Positions 9,298 through 19,486 of a stretch of DNA of 64,000 bases are shown here, piece by piece; position 1 is the stretch's first letter, and the number at the start of each line of letters is the position of its first letter. Below the pieces are notes generated by a model that searched no databases, was not told the origin of the DNA, and saw only the letters and a list, made by a program, of their open reading frames with translations. A program made the position numbers and the translations under genes. Source of the stretch: Nitrospirota bacterium (lineage in GTDB: Bacteria; Nitrospirota; Thermodesulfovibrionia; Thermodesulfovibrionales; JdFR-88); the NCBI GenBank assembly GCA_021840255.1, contig JAKBYX010000010.1, positions 1 through 64,000 on the forward strand, given 5' to 3'.

Positions 9298-10266
9298 GTG
9301 CGGCTGCTCAGGGAAAAAAGGGCCATCCTGTTTGACCTTGGCACGCTAACCGGTCTGCCGGATGGTCTCGTCGTAAAAGTTACCGACGTATTCGTAACCC
9401 ACACCCACATTGACCATTTCATAGGGTTTGACCACCTGCTTAGAAACATGCTCGGAAGCCAGTCTCCGCTCAGAATATACGGGCCTGAAAACATCATAGA
9501 ATGCGTGGCAGGCAAGCTGAAGGGATACGCCTGGAACCTTATCGAAAACTATCCTCTGAACATAGAGGCATACGGCATTTCAAAGGACAGGGTAAGACAT
9601 GTGAGCTTCCGGGCAAAAGACAGGTTCGAGCCGGTTGAGGACCCTGCGCAAAAACCTTTCCAGGGCATTGTCCTTGAAAATGACTACTTCAAGGTAAAGG
9701 CGATCGTTCTTGAACATGACATAGAATCCATCGGTTGGAGCCTGGAAGAGGATTTCCATATCAATATAGACAAATCCGCGCTGACGGCCATGGGGGTGGA
9801 TACGGGCCCATGGCTCACTGACTTCAAAAAGAAAATACGCGCCGGCTGGCCGGAAGACTCCGTTTTCATCATCCCCGCAGGAAGAAACCCCAAAATAGAG
9901 ATAGCGTTTGGCGAGCTAAAACGCAGGATCGCCATGATCACCCGCGGGCAAAAGGTCACTTACGTCATGGACTCCTCGCCCACCCCGGACAACATACGGA
10001 AAATAACGGAATTTGCCTCCGGGACGGACACCCTTTACCTGGAGGCGTATTTCCTTGACGAGGACATGGAAAGGGCAATAGAAAGAAATCACCTCACTGC
10101 AGGCATAGCGGGCAGGATCGCCCGGGAAGCGGGGGCCAAAAACCTTCACATCATGCATTATTCCCCAAAATACCGCCACAACGCGGAGGCCATTGCCAGG
10201 GAAGCGTCTGAGGCCTTCGGGGCCAGGGTCCATGAGGCATCGCCTTACGGCCAGGAAAGTTTTTAG
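9298..10266 (+). CDS. RNase Z-like metallo-beta-lactamase-fold protein
   Basis: The metal-binding loop THTHIDH (HxHxDH), a second Asp in VMDSSPTPDN and the RNase Z-like HYSPKY near the C-terminus identify a tRNase Z/ElaC-related hydrolase. The coordinates use the first usable start, a GTG at 9298. Family members normally begin about 20 residues earlier with a strand like KPTFLHRTVNGLF. That segment is present in frame from 9235, but only ATC (9235), ATA (9238) or CTG (9253) could initiate it, and a TAG lies at 9229-9231. Either a rare start is used or the N-terminus is damaged. It is transcribed divergently from galT. Substrate is unknown; it may not be tRNA. Confidence 0.8.
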   Translation: MRLLREKRAILFDLGTLTGLPDGLVVKVTDVFVTHTHIDHFIGFDHLLRNMLGSQSPLRIYGPENIIECVAGKLKGYAWNLIENYPLNIEAYGISKDRVRHVSFRAKDRFEPVEDPAQKPFQGIVLENDYFKVKAIVLEHDIESIGWSLEEDFHINIDKSALTAMGVDTGPWLTDFKKKIRAGWPEDSVFIIPAGRNPKIEIAFGELKRRIAMITRGQKVTYVMDSSPTPDNIRKITEFASGTDTLYLEAYFLDEDMERAIERNHLTAGIAGRIAREAGAKNLHIMHYSPKYRHNAEAIAREASEAFGARVHEASPYGQESF

Positions 10267-10292
10267 CGGGCACAAAGCCCTCCTGAAAAGCG

Positions 10293-10320
10293 TTGCAAAT
10301 TTCCGGCCTGCTGATAAAAT
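10293..10320 (+). promoter_or_regulatory. Candidate sigma-70-type promoter for the Met-rich gene
   Basis: TTGCAA at 10293-10298 and TAAAAT at 10315-10320 are separated by 16 bp. This would place transcription start about 75 bases before the Met-rich gene at 10403. Found by eye, without scoring. Confidence 0.4.
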
Positions 10321-10402
10321 TTGAACTGTAAAACCACGGGCCGCGGCATTCCTGCCGGATCGGAAAAACAAAATTTCTTTAAAAAAACCCATGGAGGTAG
10401 AT

Positions 10403-10966
10403 ATGAGAAAGGCCTTTATTTTTTTTGCGGTACTGGTGTTAATGTCCGCTGCATTTGCGCGCGGAATGGCGATCGCCGCAGACAACTCGATAGAGCCAAT
10501 GCAGGGCGGAATGATGGACGATTCCATGATGGGCCAGATGGGGGGAATGGGCGGCTACGGGGGAGTTTGCACCTCCTGCATGAGGGGAGCCATGAGGGGC
10601 GGCATGCTGATGCGCGGCGGAAACCGCTGGGGCATGCATGAAGAGGTGGAGCACGGGATGATGATGGGCGGGCTTTCAGGCATGGACATTACGCCGATGC
10701 TGAAAGCTGAGTTCATGAAGGCCATCATGAAAAACATGATAAGAAACGCCCTTCAGGACCCGGAGATAAAGGGGTTCCTGGACTCCACGGCCACGCTCCG
10801 GAAAGACCTCGTGATGAAGGAATTCGAGTATTTCGAGGCCTTCAGAAACCCGGCCACTACGCCTGAAGAGCTTGCAACGCTGAAATCCGGGATCAGGGAC
10901 ATTAAAATGAAGATAAGGGCAAAGATGAAGGAGATGGCGCCCTACAGAGGGAAAATGATGCGCTAA
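10403..10966 (+). CDS. Exported methionine-rich protein of unknown function, possible copper binder
   Basis: The protein has 187 residues from the ATG at 10403, which has GGAGG seven bases upstream; an earlier ATG at 10391 overlaps that ribosome site and is less likely. A signal peptide with a hydrophobic core (residues 5-17) is followed by a segment rich in Met, Gly, Arg and His with many MM and MxxM pairs and a single CTSC. The C-terminal half is helical and charged (about residues 90-187). Met-rich motifs of this kind bind Cu(I) in periplasmic copper proteins. The CopA ATPase lies 0.7 kb downstream, so a copper role is plausible but only inferred. The family was not recognised. Confidence 0.7.
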   Translation: MRKAFIFFAVLVLMSAAFARGMAIAADNSIEPMQGGMMDDSMMGQMGGMGGYGGVCTSCMRGAMRGGMLMRGGNRWGMHEEVEHGMMMGGLSGMDITPMLKAEFMKAIMKNMIRNALQDPEIKGFLDSTATLRKDLVMKEFEYFEAFRNPATTPEELATLKSGIRDIKMKIRAKMKEMAPYRGKMMR

Positions 10967-10978
10967 AAAGAAAAATAT

Positions 10979-11014
10979 AAAAAGGGGCTTTTGGAATTCA
11001 AGGCCCCTTTTTTT
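10979..11014 (+). terminator. Intrinsic terminator after the Met-rich gene
   Basis: The arms AAAGGGGC and GCCCCTTT are separated by a loop of about 14 bases and followed by a run of seven or more T. It starts about 12 bases after the stop codon, and the methyltransferase gene begins 12 bases beyond it. Confidence 0.8.
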
Positions 11015-11025
11015 CTATTCATCAA

Positions 11026-11625
11026 ATGAAACTGAATCTTCCCGAGAGACTCATGACCAACAGTCCCTTCAGGGCCTTTTTGCAAAAAAATGTGGAGGGT
11101 CCCAAGCTCAGATCGATGGCATCTAAAAAGCGGTATCCCGTTTGCCTGGAGCTTGGCTGCGGAAACGGCAGGGGCGTCCGGATCATAAAGGGACTTTTCG
11201 GAGCCGAAAAGGTGACCGCGACCGACATAGACCCCTCCCAGCTCGAACGGGCAAGGAAACGCCTGAAATCCTATGGCAACCAAGTGGAATTCAGGCTGGA
11301 AAGCGCTACGAATCTCTCATGCGAGCAGGTGGGAGAATATGACGCTGTATTTGCCTTTGGCGTGATCCATCATACGGAGGACTGGCGAAGGTCGTTGCGT
11401 GAGATCAACCGGGTATTGAAACCCGGAGGCGAATATTTTTTTGACGAGCTTTTAAAGGGTTTTCTTCAAAGTGCGCCGGTGAAGGCTGCCACCCGGCATC
11501 CTGAAGGCGGCATGTTCACGGCGGAGGAGTTCGCCGGATACCTCTTGCAGAATGGCTTTAAGCTTGCAGGCAGGTGGCAGCTGGACGGCATCTGGCTCCT
11601 GGGCTCCGCGATTAAAGAGGGTTGA
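11026..11625 (+). CDS. Class I SAM-dependent methyltransferase, substrate unknown
   Basis: This 199-residue protein has motif I LELGCGNGRG (near residues 42-51), an acidic residue for the ribose hydroxyls in TDIDPS, the motif FAFGVIHHTEDW and the post-motif RVLKPGGEYFFDE, typical of Methyltransf_11-type enzymes acting on small molecules or lipids. There is no membrane segment. It sits between a terminator and copA and is probably transcribed on its own or with copA. The substrate cannot be named. Confidence 0.8.
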   Translation: MKLNLPERLMTNSPFRAFLQKNVEGPKLRSMASKKRYPVCLELGCGNGRGVRIIKGLFGAEKVTATDIDPSQLERARKRLKSYGNQVEFRLESATNLSCEQVGEYDAVFAFGVIHHTEDWRRSLREINRVLKPGGEYFFDELLKGFLQSAPVKAATRHPEGGMFTAEEFAGYLLQNGFKLAGRWQLDGIWLLGSAIKEG

Positions 11626-11678
11626 AGCAGAGGTAAAGCACATATGAAAGACGCGGGCGTTTCAGGTTAATATTATGG

Positions 11679-14138
11679 ATGGAGTTGAAGCGCCTGGACC
11701 TCCCGGTTTCCGGAATGAGCTGCGCCGCCTGTGCCGCAAGGATAGAGGCTGCCCTCTCAAAGACCCGTGGAGTGAAAGAGGCCTCTATCAACTTTGCCGC
11801 TGAACGCGCGCACCTGCTTTTTGACCCGGCCATCGCCACCGCAGATGATCTTATCGATACTATAAAAAAACTTGGCTATGGCGCAGGAACCTCAAAGCAG
11901 ACCATTCCCATTAAAGGCATGAGCTGCGCCGCCTGTGCTGCCCGTCTGCAGAAGATCCTCACGAAAATGGACGGGGTGATATCCGCCCATGTCAACTTCG
12001 CGGCCGAAAAAGCCACTATTGAGTACATCCCGTCGCAGGCTGGCCCGATGGAGTTCAGAGAGGCGGTTGAGAGCGCTGGCTTCCAGGTTTCCGACATACA
12101 GGCAGTGGAAGACGCCGTCTCAAAAGAGCAGGCCGAAAGGGAGCTTCGTTATAAAAAACTCAAAAGCAGGGTCTTGGCGGGCTCCCTGCTTACAGCCCCG
12201 GTCTTTCTTCTTATGTACTGGCATATGCTTGGGTTGGACACCCTGTTCGACATTCCGCTTCAAACCGGCTTTTTTATCCAGTTCGCCCTTGCCACCCCGG
12301 TGCAGTTCTGGATAGGAAGGCAGTTTTACTCCGGCGCCATCTCAGCCGCAAGGCACCGCACCACGGATATGAACACGCTCATAGCCGTAGGCACATCCGC
12401 GGCCTATCTATACAGTGTGCTGGCCATCTTTTTCCCTTCCATATTCCAGATTAAGGGTTTTATGGCCTCTTCCGTCTACTTCGATACGTCCTCCGCCATT
12501 GTCGTGCTGATACTCCTGGGCAGAACCCTTGAGGCACGGGCGAAGGGACAGACCTCGGAGGCCGTAAAAAAGCTCATCGGGCTAAAACCCGCAACCGCAA
12601 GGGTGGTAAGAGGCGATGCGGAAAAGGATATACCGGTGAACGGCGTGGAGATCGGGGACATAGTGGTTGTAAGGCCTGGGGAGAAGGTGCCTGTTGACGG
12701 AGTTGTAAGACACGGCTATTCATCGATAGATGAATCGATGATCAGCGGGGAGCCTATGCCGGTAGAGAAAAAGGCCGGGGACCCCGTCATAGGCGGAACG
12801 ATCAACAAAATGGGCTCATTCAGGTTCGAAGCGCAAAAGGTGGGCAGGCAGACGATGCTCTCGCGCATCATTGAGCTTGTGGAACAGGCCCAGGGCACAA
12901 AACCCCCGATCGCGCGGCTAGCGGACAAGATCGCCTCATATTTTGTGCCAACTGTTATGGCAATCGCAGCCCTCACCTTCACCATTTGGTTTTTCGCGGG
13001 GCCTGCCCCCGCGTTTACCTACGCGTTCCTCAATTGCATAGCGGTGCTCATTGTGGCCTGCCCGTGTTCGCTGGGACTTGCCACACCGACTTCCATCATG
13101 GTAGGCACCGGCAAGGGCGCGGAAAACGGCATCCTCATCCGTGGGGGTCTCGCCCTTGAAACGGCCCACAAACTGGACGCTATCGTCTTTGATAAAACGG
13201 GCACTATCACCGCGGGCAAACCGTCGCTGACCGGCATTGAAACGAACGGGGACAAATACAGGGCAGAGGAACTTCTATTTTATGCAGCAAGCGCGGAGAT
13301 GGGCTCCGAACACCCTCTGGCCCCCGCCCTGCTGAACGCCGCGCGCGGCCTCGGGATAAAACCCGCCGGACCTCAAAGCTTTGAGGCGGTCCCAGGGCAG
13401 GGCATAAAGGCGGTCGTGGAAGGCCGCCATGTCATTTTCGGCAACCCGCCCATGATGGACAATGAAAAGATAAGCTTTCAAGAACTCAAGGCGGCAGTGG
13501 ACAGGTTTTCAGGCGAAGGGAAAACCCCGGTGCTGCTGGCTATAGACGGCCATGCAGCCGGAGTGCTGGCGGTGGAGGACACCGTAAAGGAGCACTCTAA
13601 AGAAGCGGTGCATGCGCTTGCCGGGATGGGACTCGAAGTATCTCTTCTGACAGGGGACAATGCCGCCACGGCGGGGCATATCGCCAGGGCGGTGGGCATA
13701 GAGCGGGTCTTCGCGGAGGTGCTGCCAGAGGACAAGGCCAGGATCGTTAAAAAGCTTCAGGAAGAGGGAAAGCGCGTGGCCATGGTTGGAGACGGCATAA
13801 ACGACGCCCCGGCCCTTGCCCAATCAGACATAGGGATAGCCCTGGGAACGGGGACGGACGTGGCCATCGAGGCGGCTGACATTACCCTTATAAGCGGGGA
13901 CTTAAGAGGGGTTGCGGCGGCAATAGCCCTTTCTAAGGCCACCATGAGGAACATAAAACAAAATCTTTTCTGGGCATTTGCCTATAATGTCATTCTCATT
14001 CCGGTTGCGGCGGGCGTGCTCTTCCCCTTCTCCGGTGTCCTCCTGAATCCCATATTCGCGGCGGGCGCGATGGGGATGTCCTCGGTAACGGTCGTCTCGA
14101 ACGCCCTCCGGCTAAGGCGGTTCAAAGCCCCGCTGTAA
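11679..14138 (+). CDS. copA: Cu(I)-exporting P1B-type ATPase
   Basis: This 819-residue ATPase pumps Cu(I) out of the cytoplasm. Two N-terminal HMA domains each have GMSCAAC (Cys15/Cys18 and Cys83/Cys86). Eight transmembrane helices are expected, with the CPC ion site at Cys461-Cys463 ([12 protein letters not shown]). The phosphorylated Asp505 lies in DKTGT, the SEHPL motif is in the nucleotide domain, and [10 protein letters not shown] closes the P domain. The C-terminal helices carry the asparagine and MGMSS motifs of Cu(I) ATPases. No copper regulator or separate chaperone is adjacent. The ATG at 11679 has only a weak ribosome site. Confidence 0.95.
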   Translation: MELKRLDLPVSGMSCAACAARIEAALSKTRGVKEASINFAAERAHLLFDPAIATADDLIDTIKKLGYGAGTSKQTIPIKGMSCAACAARLQKILTKMDGVISAHVNFAAEKATIEYIPSQAGPMEFREAVESAGFQVSDIQAVEDAVSKEQAERELRYKKLKSRVLAGSLLTAPVFLLMYWHMLGLDTLFDIPLQTGFFIQFALATPVQFWIGRQFYSGAISAARHRTTDMNTLIAVGTSAAYLYSVLAIFFPSIFQIKGFMASSVYFDTSSAIVVLILLGRTLEARAKGQTSEAVKKLIGLKPATARVVRGDAEKDIPVNGVEIGDIVVVRPGEKVPVDGVVRHGYSSIDESMISGEPMPVEKKAGDPVIGGTINKMGSFRFEAQKVGRQTMLSRIIELVEQAQGTKPPIARLADKIASYFVPTVMAIAALTFTIWFFAGPAPAFTYAFLNCIAVLIVACPCSLGLATPTSIMVGTGKGAENGILIRGGLALETAHKLDAIVFDKTGTITAGKPSLTGIETNGDKYRAEELLFYAASAEMGSEHPLAPALLNAARGLGIKPAGPQSFEAVPGQGIKAVVEGRHVIFGNPPMMDNEKISFQELKAAVDRFSGEGKTPVLLAIDGHAAGVLAVEDTVKEHSKEAVHALAGMGLEVSLLTGDNAATAGHIARAVGIERVFAEVLPEDKARIVKKLQEEGKRVAMVGDGINDAPALAQSDIGIALGTGTDVAIEAADITLISGDLRGVAAAIALSKATMRNIKQNLFWAFAYNVILIPVAAGVLFPFSGVLLNPIFAAGAMGMSSVTVVSNALRLRRFKAPL

Positions 14139-14214
14139 AGGAACGGCGAACGACTGAGAAAAGCTCCAGAAAGCGAAAGCCGCCTTGCCTGCCGGCAATA
14201 AATTTCCCCATTTC

Positions 14215-14244
14215 TTGAATTTAGCTTCCGCAATGTGTGATAAT
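14215..14244 (+). promoter_or_regulatory. Candidate promoter for transketolase
   Basis: TTGAAT (14215-14220) and GATAAT (14239-14244) are 18 bp apart, with a TG extended -10 element. The position gives a leader of about 45 bases before the transketolase ATG at 14296. Confidence 0.45.
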
Positions 14245-14295
14245 GCGCCTCTGCATAAAAAAAATCTTTTTTCTTCTGAAGGAGGTTTTTACCGG

Positions 14296-16305
14296 ATGGC
14301 CAGGATTGACGATCTGTGCATAAATACCATAAAGATGCTCGCCGTGGACGCGGTGGAGAAAGCTAACTCCGGACATCCGGGCATGCCCCTTGGCGATGCC
14401 GCCATGGCGTATGTGCTTTGGACGAAGGCGCTCAGGCACAACCCCAAAAACCCGCTCTGGCAAAACAGGGACAGGTTCGTCCTATCAGCCGGGCACGGCT
14501 CCATGCTCTTATACAGCCTTCTTCATCTGACCGGATACAAGATATCCCTGGACGACATAAAAAATTTCCGCCAGTGGGGCAGCGCCACCCCAGGACACCC
14601 GGAGATAAGCCGCGCACACGGCATAGAGACCACCACCGGCCCGCTTGGGCAGGGTTTCGCCACTGGTGTGGGAATGGCCATGGCGGAGAAGCGCCTGCGC
14701 GACCTGTTCAACAAACCCGGTTTCCCCGTTATCGATTACAACATCTACGGCATACTAAGCGACGGGGACATGATGGAAGGCGTGCAGTCCGAGGCCGCTT
14801 CCTTGGCGGGGCACTTGGGGTTGGGAAAGATAATATATCTTTATTCGGACAACAGGATAACCATCGAGGGGAAAACGGACCTCTCCTTTTCCGAGGACGT
14901 GGGCGCACGCTATGCGGCATACGGCTGGCATGTACAGAAGGTGGACGGCTATGATCTTCCCGGCATTGCAAAGGCCCTTGCGGCTGCAAAAAAAGAGAAA
15001 GGCCGCCCTTCCCTCATAATTGCCAGGACGAAAATAGCCCAGGGATGTCCGACCCTTGAAAATACGTCAAAAGCCCATGGGGCCCCCATCGGCTCTGAAG
15101 AAGACAGACTTTTAAAACAGTTTTGCAACTGGCCCAATAGAAAATTCTACGTTCCCAAAGAGGCCTCCCTGGAGATGCTCAAGGCGGTAAAAAATGGCAA
15201 AGCGGAAGAGGCCTCATGGCTTTCAATGATGTCCAGGTACAGGAAAAAACATCCGGCGCTGGGCAAGATGTGGGACAACTTCACAGCCGGGGAGTTCGTG
15301 GAAGGCTGGGAGGACTCTTTCCCTGTTTTCAAACCTGGCGATTCGATTGCCACGAGAAGCGCATCCGGCAAGGTGCTGAACGCCATCGCGCCGATGGTCC
15401 CGCAGCTCATAGGCGGCTCAGCGGACCTTGCTCCCTCTAACAACACCTATGTGAAAGACAGGGGGGACTTTACCCGGGAGCGCTCCGGCGGCAACATCCA
15501 TTTTGGGGTAAGGGAACATGCCATGGGCGCCATCTTAAACGGTATCGCTCTAAGCGGGATGCTCCTGCCTTACGGCGGGACCTTCTTCGTATTTTCGGAT
15601 TTCCTCAGGCCTTCACTCAGGCTCTCTTCCCTGATGCACACGCATGCGATATATGTTTTTACCCACGATTCCGTGGGCGTTGGAGAGGACGGGCCAACGC
15701 ATCAGCCGATAGAACACCTGGCAAGCCAGAGGGCGATGCCGGGGCTGATGGTAATGAGGCCCGCGGACGCCAACGAAACGGCCGAGGCCTGGAGTTTCGC
15801 CCTTACGCACAACGGACCAACAAGCCTTGTGCTTTCCAGGCAGAACCTGCCAGTTCTGGACCGCAGGAAAAACGGATACGGTCCTGCCTCCGGCATAAAG
15901 AAAGGGGCTTATGTTCTCTCCGACTTTTTGCCCAAAGGCAAGCCTGATATGATACTGATGGGTACCGGTTCGGAGGTCCATCTTTGCCTGGAGGCCGCCC
16001 GCATCCTAAGGGACAAAAAGATCAACGTGCGTGTCGTCAATATGGCATGCTGGAGGCTGTTTGACCAGCAGCCACAGGCTTATATAAATAAGGTATTGCC
16101 GCCATCTGTTGAAAAAAGGCTCGCCGTGGAGGCCGCTTCCCCGTTTGGATGGCACAAATATACCGGCTCCAAAGGTGCGGTCATCGGCATCGACCATTTC
16201 GGCGCGTCAGCGCCGGGCAAAGTAGTCTTCGAGAAGTTCGGCTTTACCGTGGAAAACGTGGTAAAAAAAGCGCTGGCACTGCTTAAAGATCAAGGCTCCT
16301 TATAA
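14296..16305 (+). CDS. tkt: Transketolase
   Basis: This 669-residue thiamine-diphosphate enzyme transfers two-carbon units in the pentose-phosphate or Calvin pathways. The ATG at 14296 is chosen because GAAGGAGG precedes it and the family starts with this segment ([19 protein letters not shown]). An in-frame extension to 14185 has no support. Visible motifs are [29 protein letters not shown], the ThDP/metal site [15 protein letters not shown] with DNRITIEG, and the pyrimidine-domain [19 protein letters not shown]. Its 3' end overlaps the convergent HAD gene by 23 bp. Confidence 0.96.
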   Translation: MARIDDLCINTIKMLAVDAVEKANSGHPGMPLGDAAMAYVLWTKALRHNPKNPLWQNRDRFVLSAGHGSMLLYSLLHLTGYKISLDDIKNFRQWGSATPGHPEISRAHGIETTTGPLGQGFATGVGMAMAEKRLRDLFNKPGFPVIDYNIYGILSDGDMMEGVQSEAASLAGHLGLGKIIYLYSDNRITIEGKTDLSFSEDVGARYAAYGWHVQKVDGYDLPGIAKALAAAKKEKGRPSLIIARTKIAQGCPTLENTSKAHGAPIGSEEDRLLKQFCNWPNRKFYVPKEASLEMLKAVKNGKAEEASWLSMMSRYRKKHPALGKMWDNFTAGEFVEGWEDSFPVFKPGDSIATRSASGKVLNAIAPMVPQLIGGSADLAPSNNTYVKDRGDFTRERSGGNIHFGVREHAMGAILNGIALSGMLLPYGGTFFVFSDFLRPSLRLSSLMHTHAIYVFTHDSVGVGEDGPTHQPIEHLASQRAMPGLMVMRPADANETAEAWSFALTHNGPTSLVLSRQNLPVLDRRKNGYGPASGIKKGAYVLSDFLPKGKPDMILMGTGSEVHLCLEAARILRDKKINVRVVNMACWRLFDQQPQAYINKVLPPSVEKRLAVEAASPFGWHKYTGSKGAVIGIDHFGASAPGKVVFEKFGFTVENVVKKALALLKDQGSL

Positions 16306-16960
16306 AAGAAGCCGTATCCGAGAGATCGTTCAGGACCGCATCGGCGCCGGTGGCGAGAAGATCAGCCACGGTGTAGCTGCCTGTGGCAACCGCCACGGCA
16401 CGGGCTCCGTGGCGCTTCGCACATTCAACATCGCGGGGCGTATCTCCCACCACTATGCAGTAGCCGGAAGAAAGGCCAGCATCCGGGTGGCGGACCCTGA
16501 ACCTGTCCAGCGCAATTGGAAGCAGGACATTTCTGTCCGGATCATCGCTGCCGAAGGCGCCCGCCGGGAAATACCCGTTAATACCAAAAGGGGCCAGTTT
16601 TATCCTTGCCCCTGCCTCAACATTGCCGGTCAGAAGACCAAGAGCAACGCCTTCCATAATTTGCAGGGCATTCAGGGCCTCTCTAACGCCGGGCTTCAGC
16701 CTTTTACGGGCATTATCAATCCCTGCCCTGAGATGCTCCAGATAAAGACCGGTAAAACGGGGCATCTGTCCGTCCATGGCTATCCCGTGCCTGTCCATAG
16801 CCTCCATGATTATCTCCGTGTCCGTTTTCCCTCCCATCCTTATGCCCTGAAACGCATTATTGATGGAAAACATATCAAGGAAAGCAGCGGTCAATGCCCT
16901 GGAGCCCGCCCCGCCGGAGTCCAGCAGGGTACCGTCTATGTCGAAAAGAACAAGTTTCAT
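16283..16960 (-). CDS. HAD-superfamily phosphatase (phosphoglycolate phosphatase-like)
   Basis: This is a 225-residue haloacid dehalogenase-fold hydrolase. Motif I is [14 protein letters not shown] with the nucleophile Asp near residue 6; motif II is LLTGN, and motif III/IV is [16 protein letters not shown]. The ATG at 16960 begins exactly at the family N-terminus but has no ribosome site. A TTG at 17008 opens a 16-residue extension, and a strong AAGGAGG sits just inside it, so the real start is uncertain. The substrate may be phosphoglycolate or another small phosphate ester. The 3' end overlaps that of tkt. Confidence 0.85.
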   Translation of the reverse strand: MKLVLFDIDGTLLDSGGAGSRALTAAFLDMFSINNAFQGIRMGGKTDTEIIMEAMDRHGIAMDGQMPRFTGLYLEHLRAGIDNARKRLKPGVREALNALQIMEGVALGLLTGNVEAGARIKLAPFGINGYFPAGAFGSDDPDRNVLLPIALDRFRVRHPDAGLSSGYCIVVGDTPRDVECAKRHGARAVAVATGSYTVADLLATGADAVLNDLSDTASFIRSLDL

Positions 16961-17082
16961 TTTTTTTATTTTAAACCATATCCGGTCCTTAATTATAACC
17001 TCCTTCAAACAAGGCCGGTTCTTGGTTATAATATACGCAGGCGTTTTTGTTTTTGTTTTCTTGTTAGTTTAAGGTCATTCAA

Positions 17083-17112
17083 TTGACAATCAGAGGGTTT
17101 CTTTTGTATTTT
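17083..17112 (+). promoter_or_regulatory. Promoter for the tRNA-Pro/tRNA-Arg pair
   Basis: A perfect TTGACA (17083-17088) is followed after 18 bp by TATTTT (17107-17112), ending nine bases before the first tRNA base. The position fits a stable-RNA promoter. Confidence 0.6.
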
Positions 17113-17120
17113 AATCATTC

Positions 17121-17195
<75 letters not shown>

Positions 17196-17200
17196 TTGAT

Positions 17201-17274
<74 letters not shown>

Positions 17275-17494
17275 CTTATAAAAAAACCAAAAACCTGCGA
17301 GATCATCCCATTCTTTAAACTTTTTCACAAATAATAGCCCCCTTCCATGCCAAAACATCCCCGGCCATTCAAGAGCATTTAGAACCGTTATTCTCCCTGG
17401 AACATGTGCGGGTGCCCTCAAATTCAGGACTCTGCCGGGCGCTTCAATCGGCGGAACAAATTAAAGTTTTTCGTGAATTTTCCGAAATAATACT

Positions 17495-19486
17495 ATGAAT
17501 AAGAAGGATTTATTGGAAAATATTCCGGATTTTTTTGACCTTGACAATGTTGAAAAGCCGGATGTTATACTACACACCACAATATCAACATCAGCCGGAG
17601 ACTTAAATTACGTGAGAGTACAGGAAGCAGATGATTTACCGAAACCGACTGAAGTATTGCCCGATGCCGTACGAGTTAAACCTATACGCATAGAGGGCAA
17701 TGACGCCAGCCGGGATGATGCCGGGGCCCCCCTGCCCTTTGATACGCTGCCTCCTTCCAAAGAAAAAAAATTAAAGGGACCGGGTGCCAAACTCAGGTCA
17801 CGCCCCGTGACTGTCGGCATCGACATAGCGCATGCGCATGTGAACCTGGTTAAAGCGGCACTGTCGCGTAATAAATTGTCCCGTAATAAATTTGAGATCC
17901 TGGATTATAAGCGCATCCCAATACCTGAACATATCAGGAAGGGCTCTAAAGAGTTCGGGGACTTTTTCAGGTCAACGGTAGGCCCTTTTTGTGAGCATGC
18001 CGGGAAAAAGATGGAAGTATGGGCCATCATATCCACAACGCAGGCCCATGTGCAGTTCGTCCGCATTCCAAAGGTTTCTGACAAGCATTTTGAGGCCGCC
18101 GTTCAATGGGGACTGAAGAAAGAACTCCCCCTAGACGAAAAAGATTATTCCTTTGGTTATGAGATCCAGGATGAAGTGGCCGCCGGGGGGGACAAAAAAA
18201 ATAATGTCCTGTGTTATTTCGCCCCCGCACGCGAGATAGAAGAGACAAAAGAACTCTTTTCCGGGATCGGGGTCCCGTTGTCAGGCATATCCATTGTCCC
18301 ATTTGCGGTCCAGAACATCTTCAAACACGATGTGGCTCGGCTAAAGGAAAAGCAGTTAGCTTGCCTCTTTATCGGTGATGACCACTCGCGCATCGACCTG
18401 TACGCCGGGGGGAAGCTTGTGCTGACGCGTGACATCAAAACAGGCATTAATAGCCTGACCGAGATGCTGACAGAGAATTTGCACGGCATAAACGGCGACG
18501 CCCGTTTTTCGCATGACGAGGCTCGAAAGATCCTTTTTGCCCTTTCCAGCGGCGATAGAGGCCCCCTTGGCCTTGAAAGCGGGCAAAAGTTCAACCGGGA
18601 AGATGTCGAAAAATTGATCGCCCCTGTAATGGAAAGGTTTACCCGGCAAATGGAGCGGACTTTCAAACATTTCGAGGGGACGCAGGGACACGGGAGGGTT
18701 GAAAAGATATATATTTCAAGCCTAATGCCCTGCCAGGCCATGGCCGGCCATTTCGGCAGGCATCTGGGCGTGGGGTGCGTCTTTTTCGACCCCCTTAAAG
18801 AAGTATTGCAGGAAAGCAGCCTGGAGGACAGGACCGCATTGGTTCCGGCTTTTGGCCTGGCCCTTTCAGATAAAACCTATACGCCAAATTTTATCCGGTC
18901 CTATAAGGAAAGGAAAAAAGCGGAGTATATCGCCAGTTTTAACCGGATGATCATATTGGCCTTGGCCGGTTCACTGCTTGTTTGCTCGGCCATCGCGGCG
19001 CATGAATGGCGCGGAGCCACGCGGGAAAAGGCCGAACTGTCAAGACTTGAAAAACAGCTCCAAAAAAGCCGTCCAATAAGCGAGAAAACCATTGCCAGGA
19101 TGGCCTCTGCCTCAAATATGAAGGCGCGGGCATACGCAAAATTAAGCGGGAGATACACGGGAATCGCCCTTATCGGGGATCTGTCTTCCCTCACCCCTGC
19201 GTCTGTAACCCTCACAAGCTTAAAGGCCAGCCTTTCCGGAAAGTCAGGGACAGCAAATGACACGAAAAATGCCGCTTCCGGCACGGCGGAGAACTCGGCT
19301 GTCGTAACAGGGGTTGTCAGAGGCAACCGGGACATGCTTGAACCGGAACTGGCCTCATACGTGATGGGGCTTAGATCGTCGCCGCTTTTTTCCGGCGTAA
19401 ACGTCCAGGCGGGCAAGATCGAGCGCACGGGACATGGCGCAGTTCTGCCCTTCGAGCTTGACCTGAAGATCGGGCAGGGCAAATGA
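17495..19486 (+). CDS. Pilus assembly PilM-PilN fusion protein
   Basis: The 663-residue protein starts with about 105 low-complexity residues, then a PilM actin-like ATPase domain from VTVGIDIAHAHVNLVKAAL (about 107) to about 460. A transmembrane helix follows (about 485-505, MIILALAGSLLVCSAIAA), then a coiled coil and a PilN-type periplasmic domain. PilM and PilN are separate proteins in most type IV pilus systems, where PilN's N-terminal tail binds PilM; here they are joined. This gene opens an MSHA-like operon, and its stop overlaps the PilO-like start by ATGA. It probably forms the cytoplasm-to-periplasm alignment complex. Confidence 0.85.
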   Translation: MNKKDLLENIPDFFDLDNVEKPDVILHTTISTSAGDLNYVRVQEADDLPKPTEVLPDAVRVKPIRIEGNDASRDDAGAPLPFDTLPPSKEKKLKGPGAKLRSRPVTVGIDIAHAHVNLVKAALSRNKLSRNKFEILDYKRIPIPEHIRKGSKEFGDFFRSTVGPFCEHAGKKMEVWAIISTTQAHVQFVRIPKVSDKHFEAAVQWGLKKELPLDEKDYSFGYEIQDEVAAGGDKKNNVLCYFAPAREIEETKELFSGIGVPLSGISIVPFAVQNIFKHDVARLKEKQLACLFIGDDHSRIDLYAGGKLVLTRDIKTGINSLTEMLTENLHGINGDARFSHDEARKILFALSSGDRGPLGLESGQKFNREDVEKLIAPVMERFTRQMERTFKHFEGTQGHGRVEKIYISSLMPCQAMAGHFGRHLGVGCVFFDPLKEVLQESSLEDRTALVPAFGLALSDKTYTPNFIRSYKERKKAEYIASFNRMIILALAGSLLVCSAIAAHEWRGATREKAELSRLEKQLQKSRPISEKTIARMASASNMKARAYAKLSGRYTGIALIGDLSSLTPASVTLTSLKASLSGKSGTANDTKNAASGTAENSAVVTGVVRGNRDMLEPELASYVMGLRSSPLFSGVNVQAGKIERTGHGAVLPFELDLKIGQGK

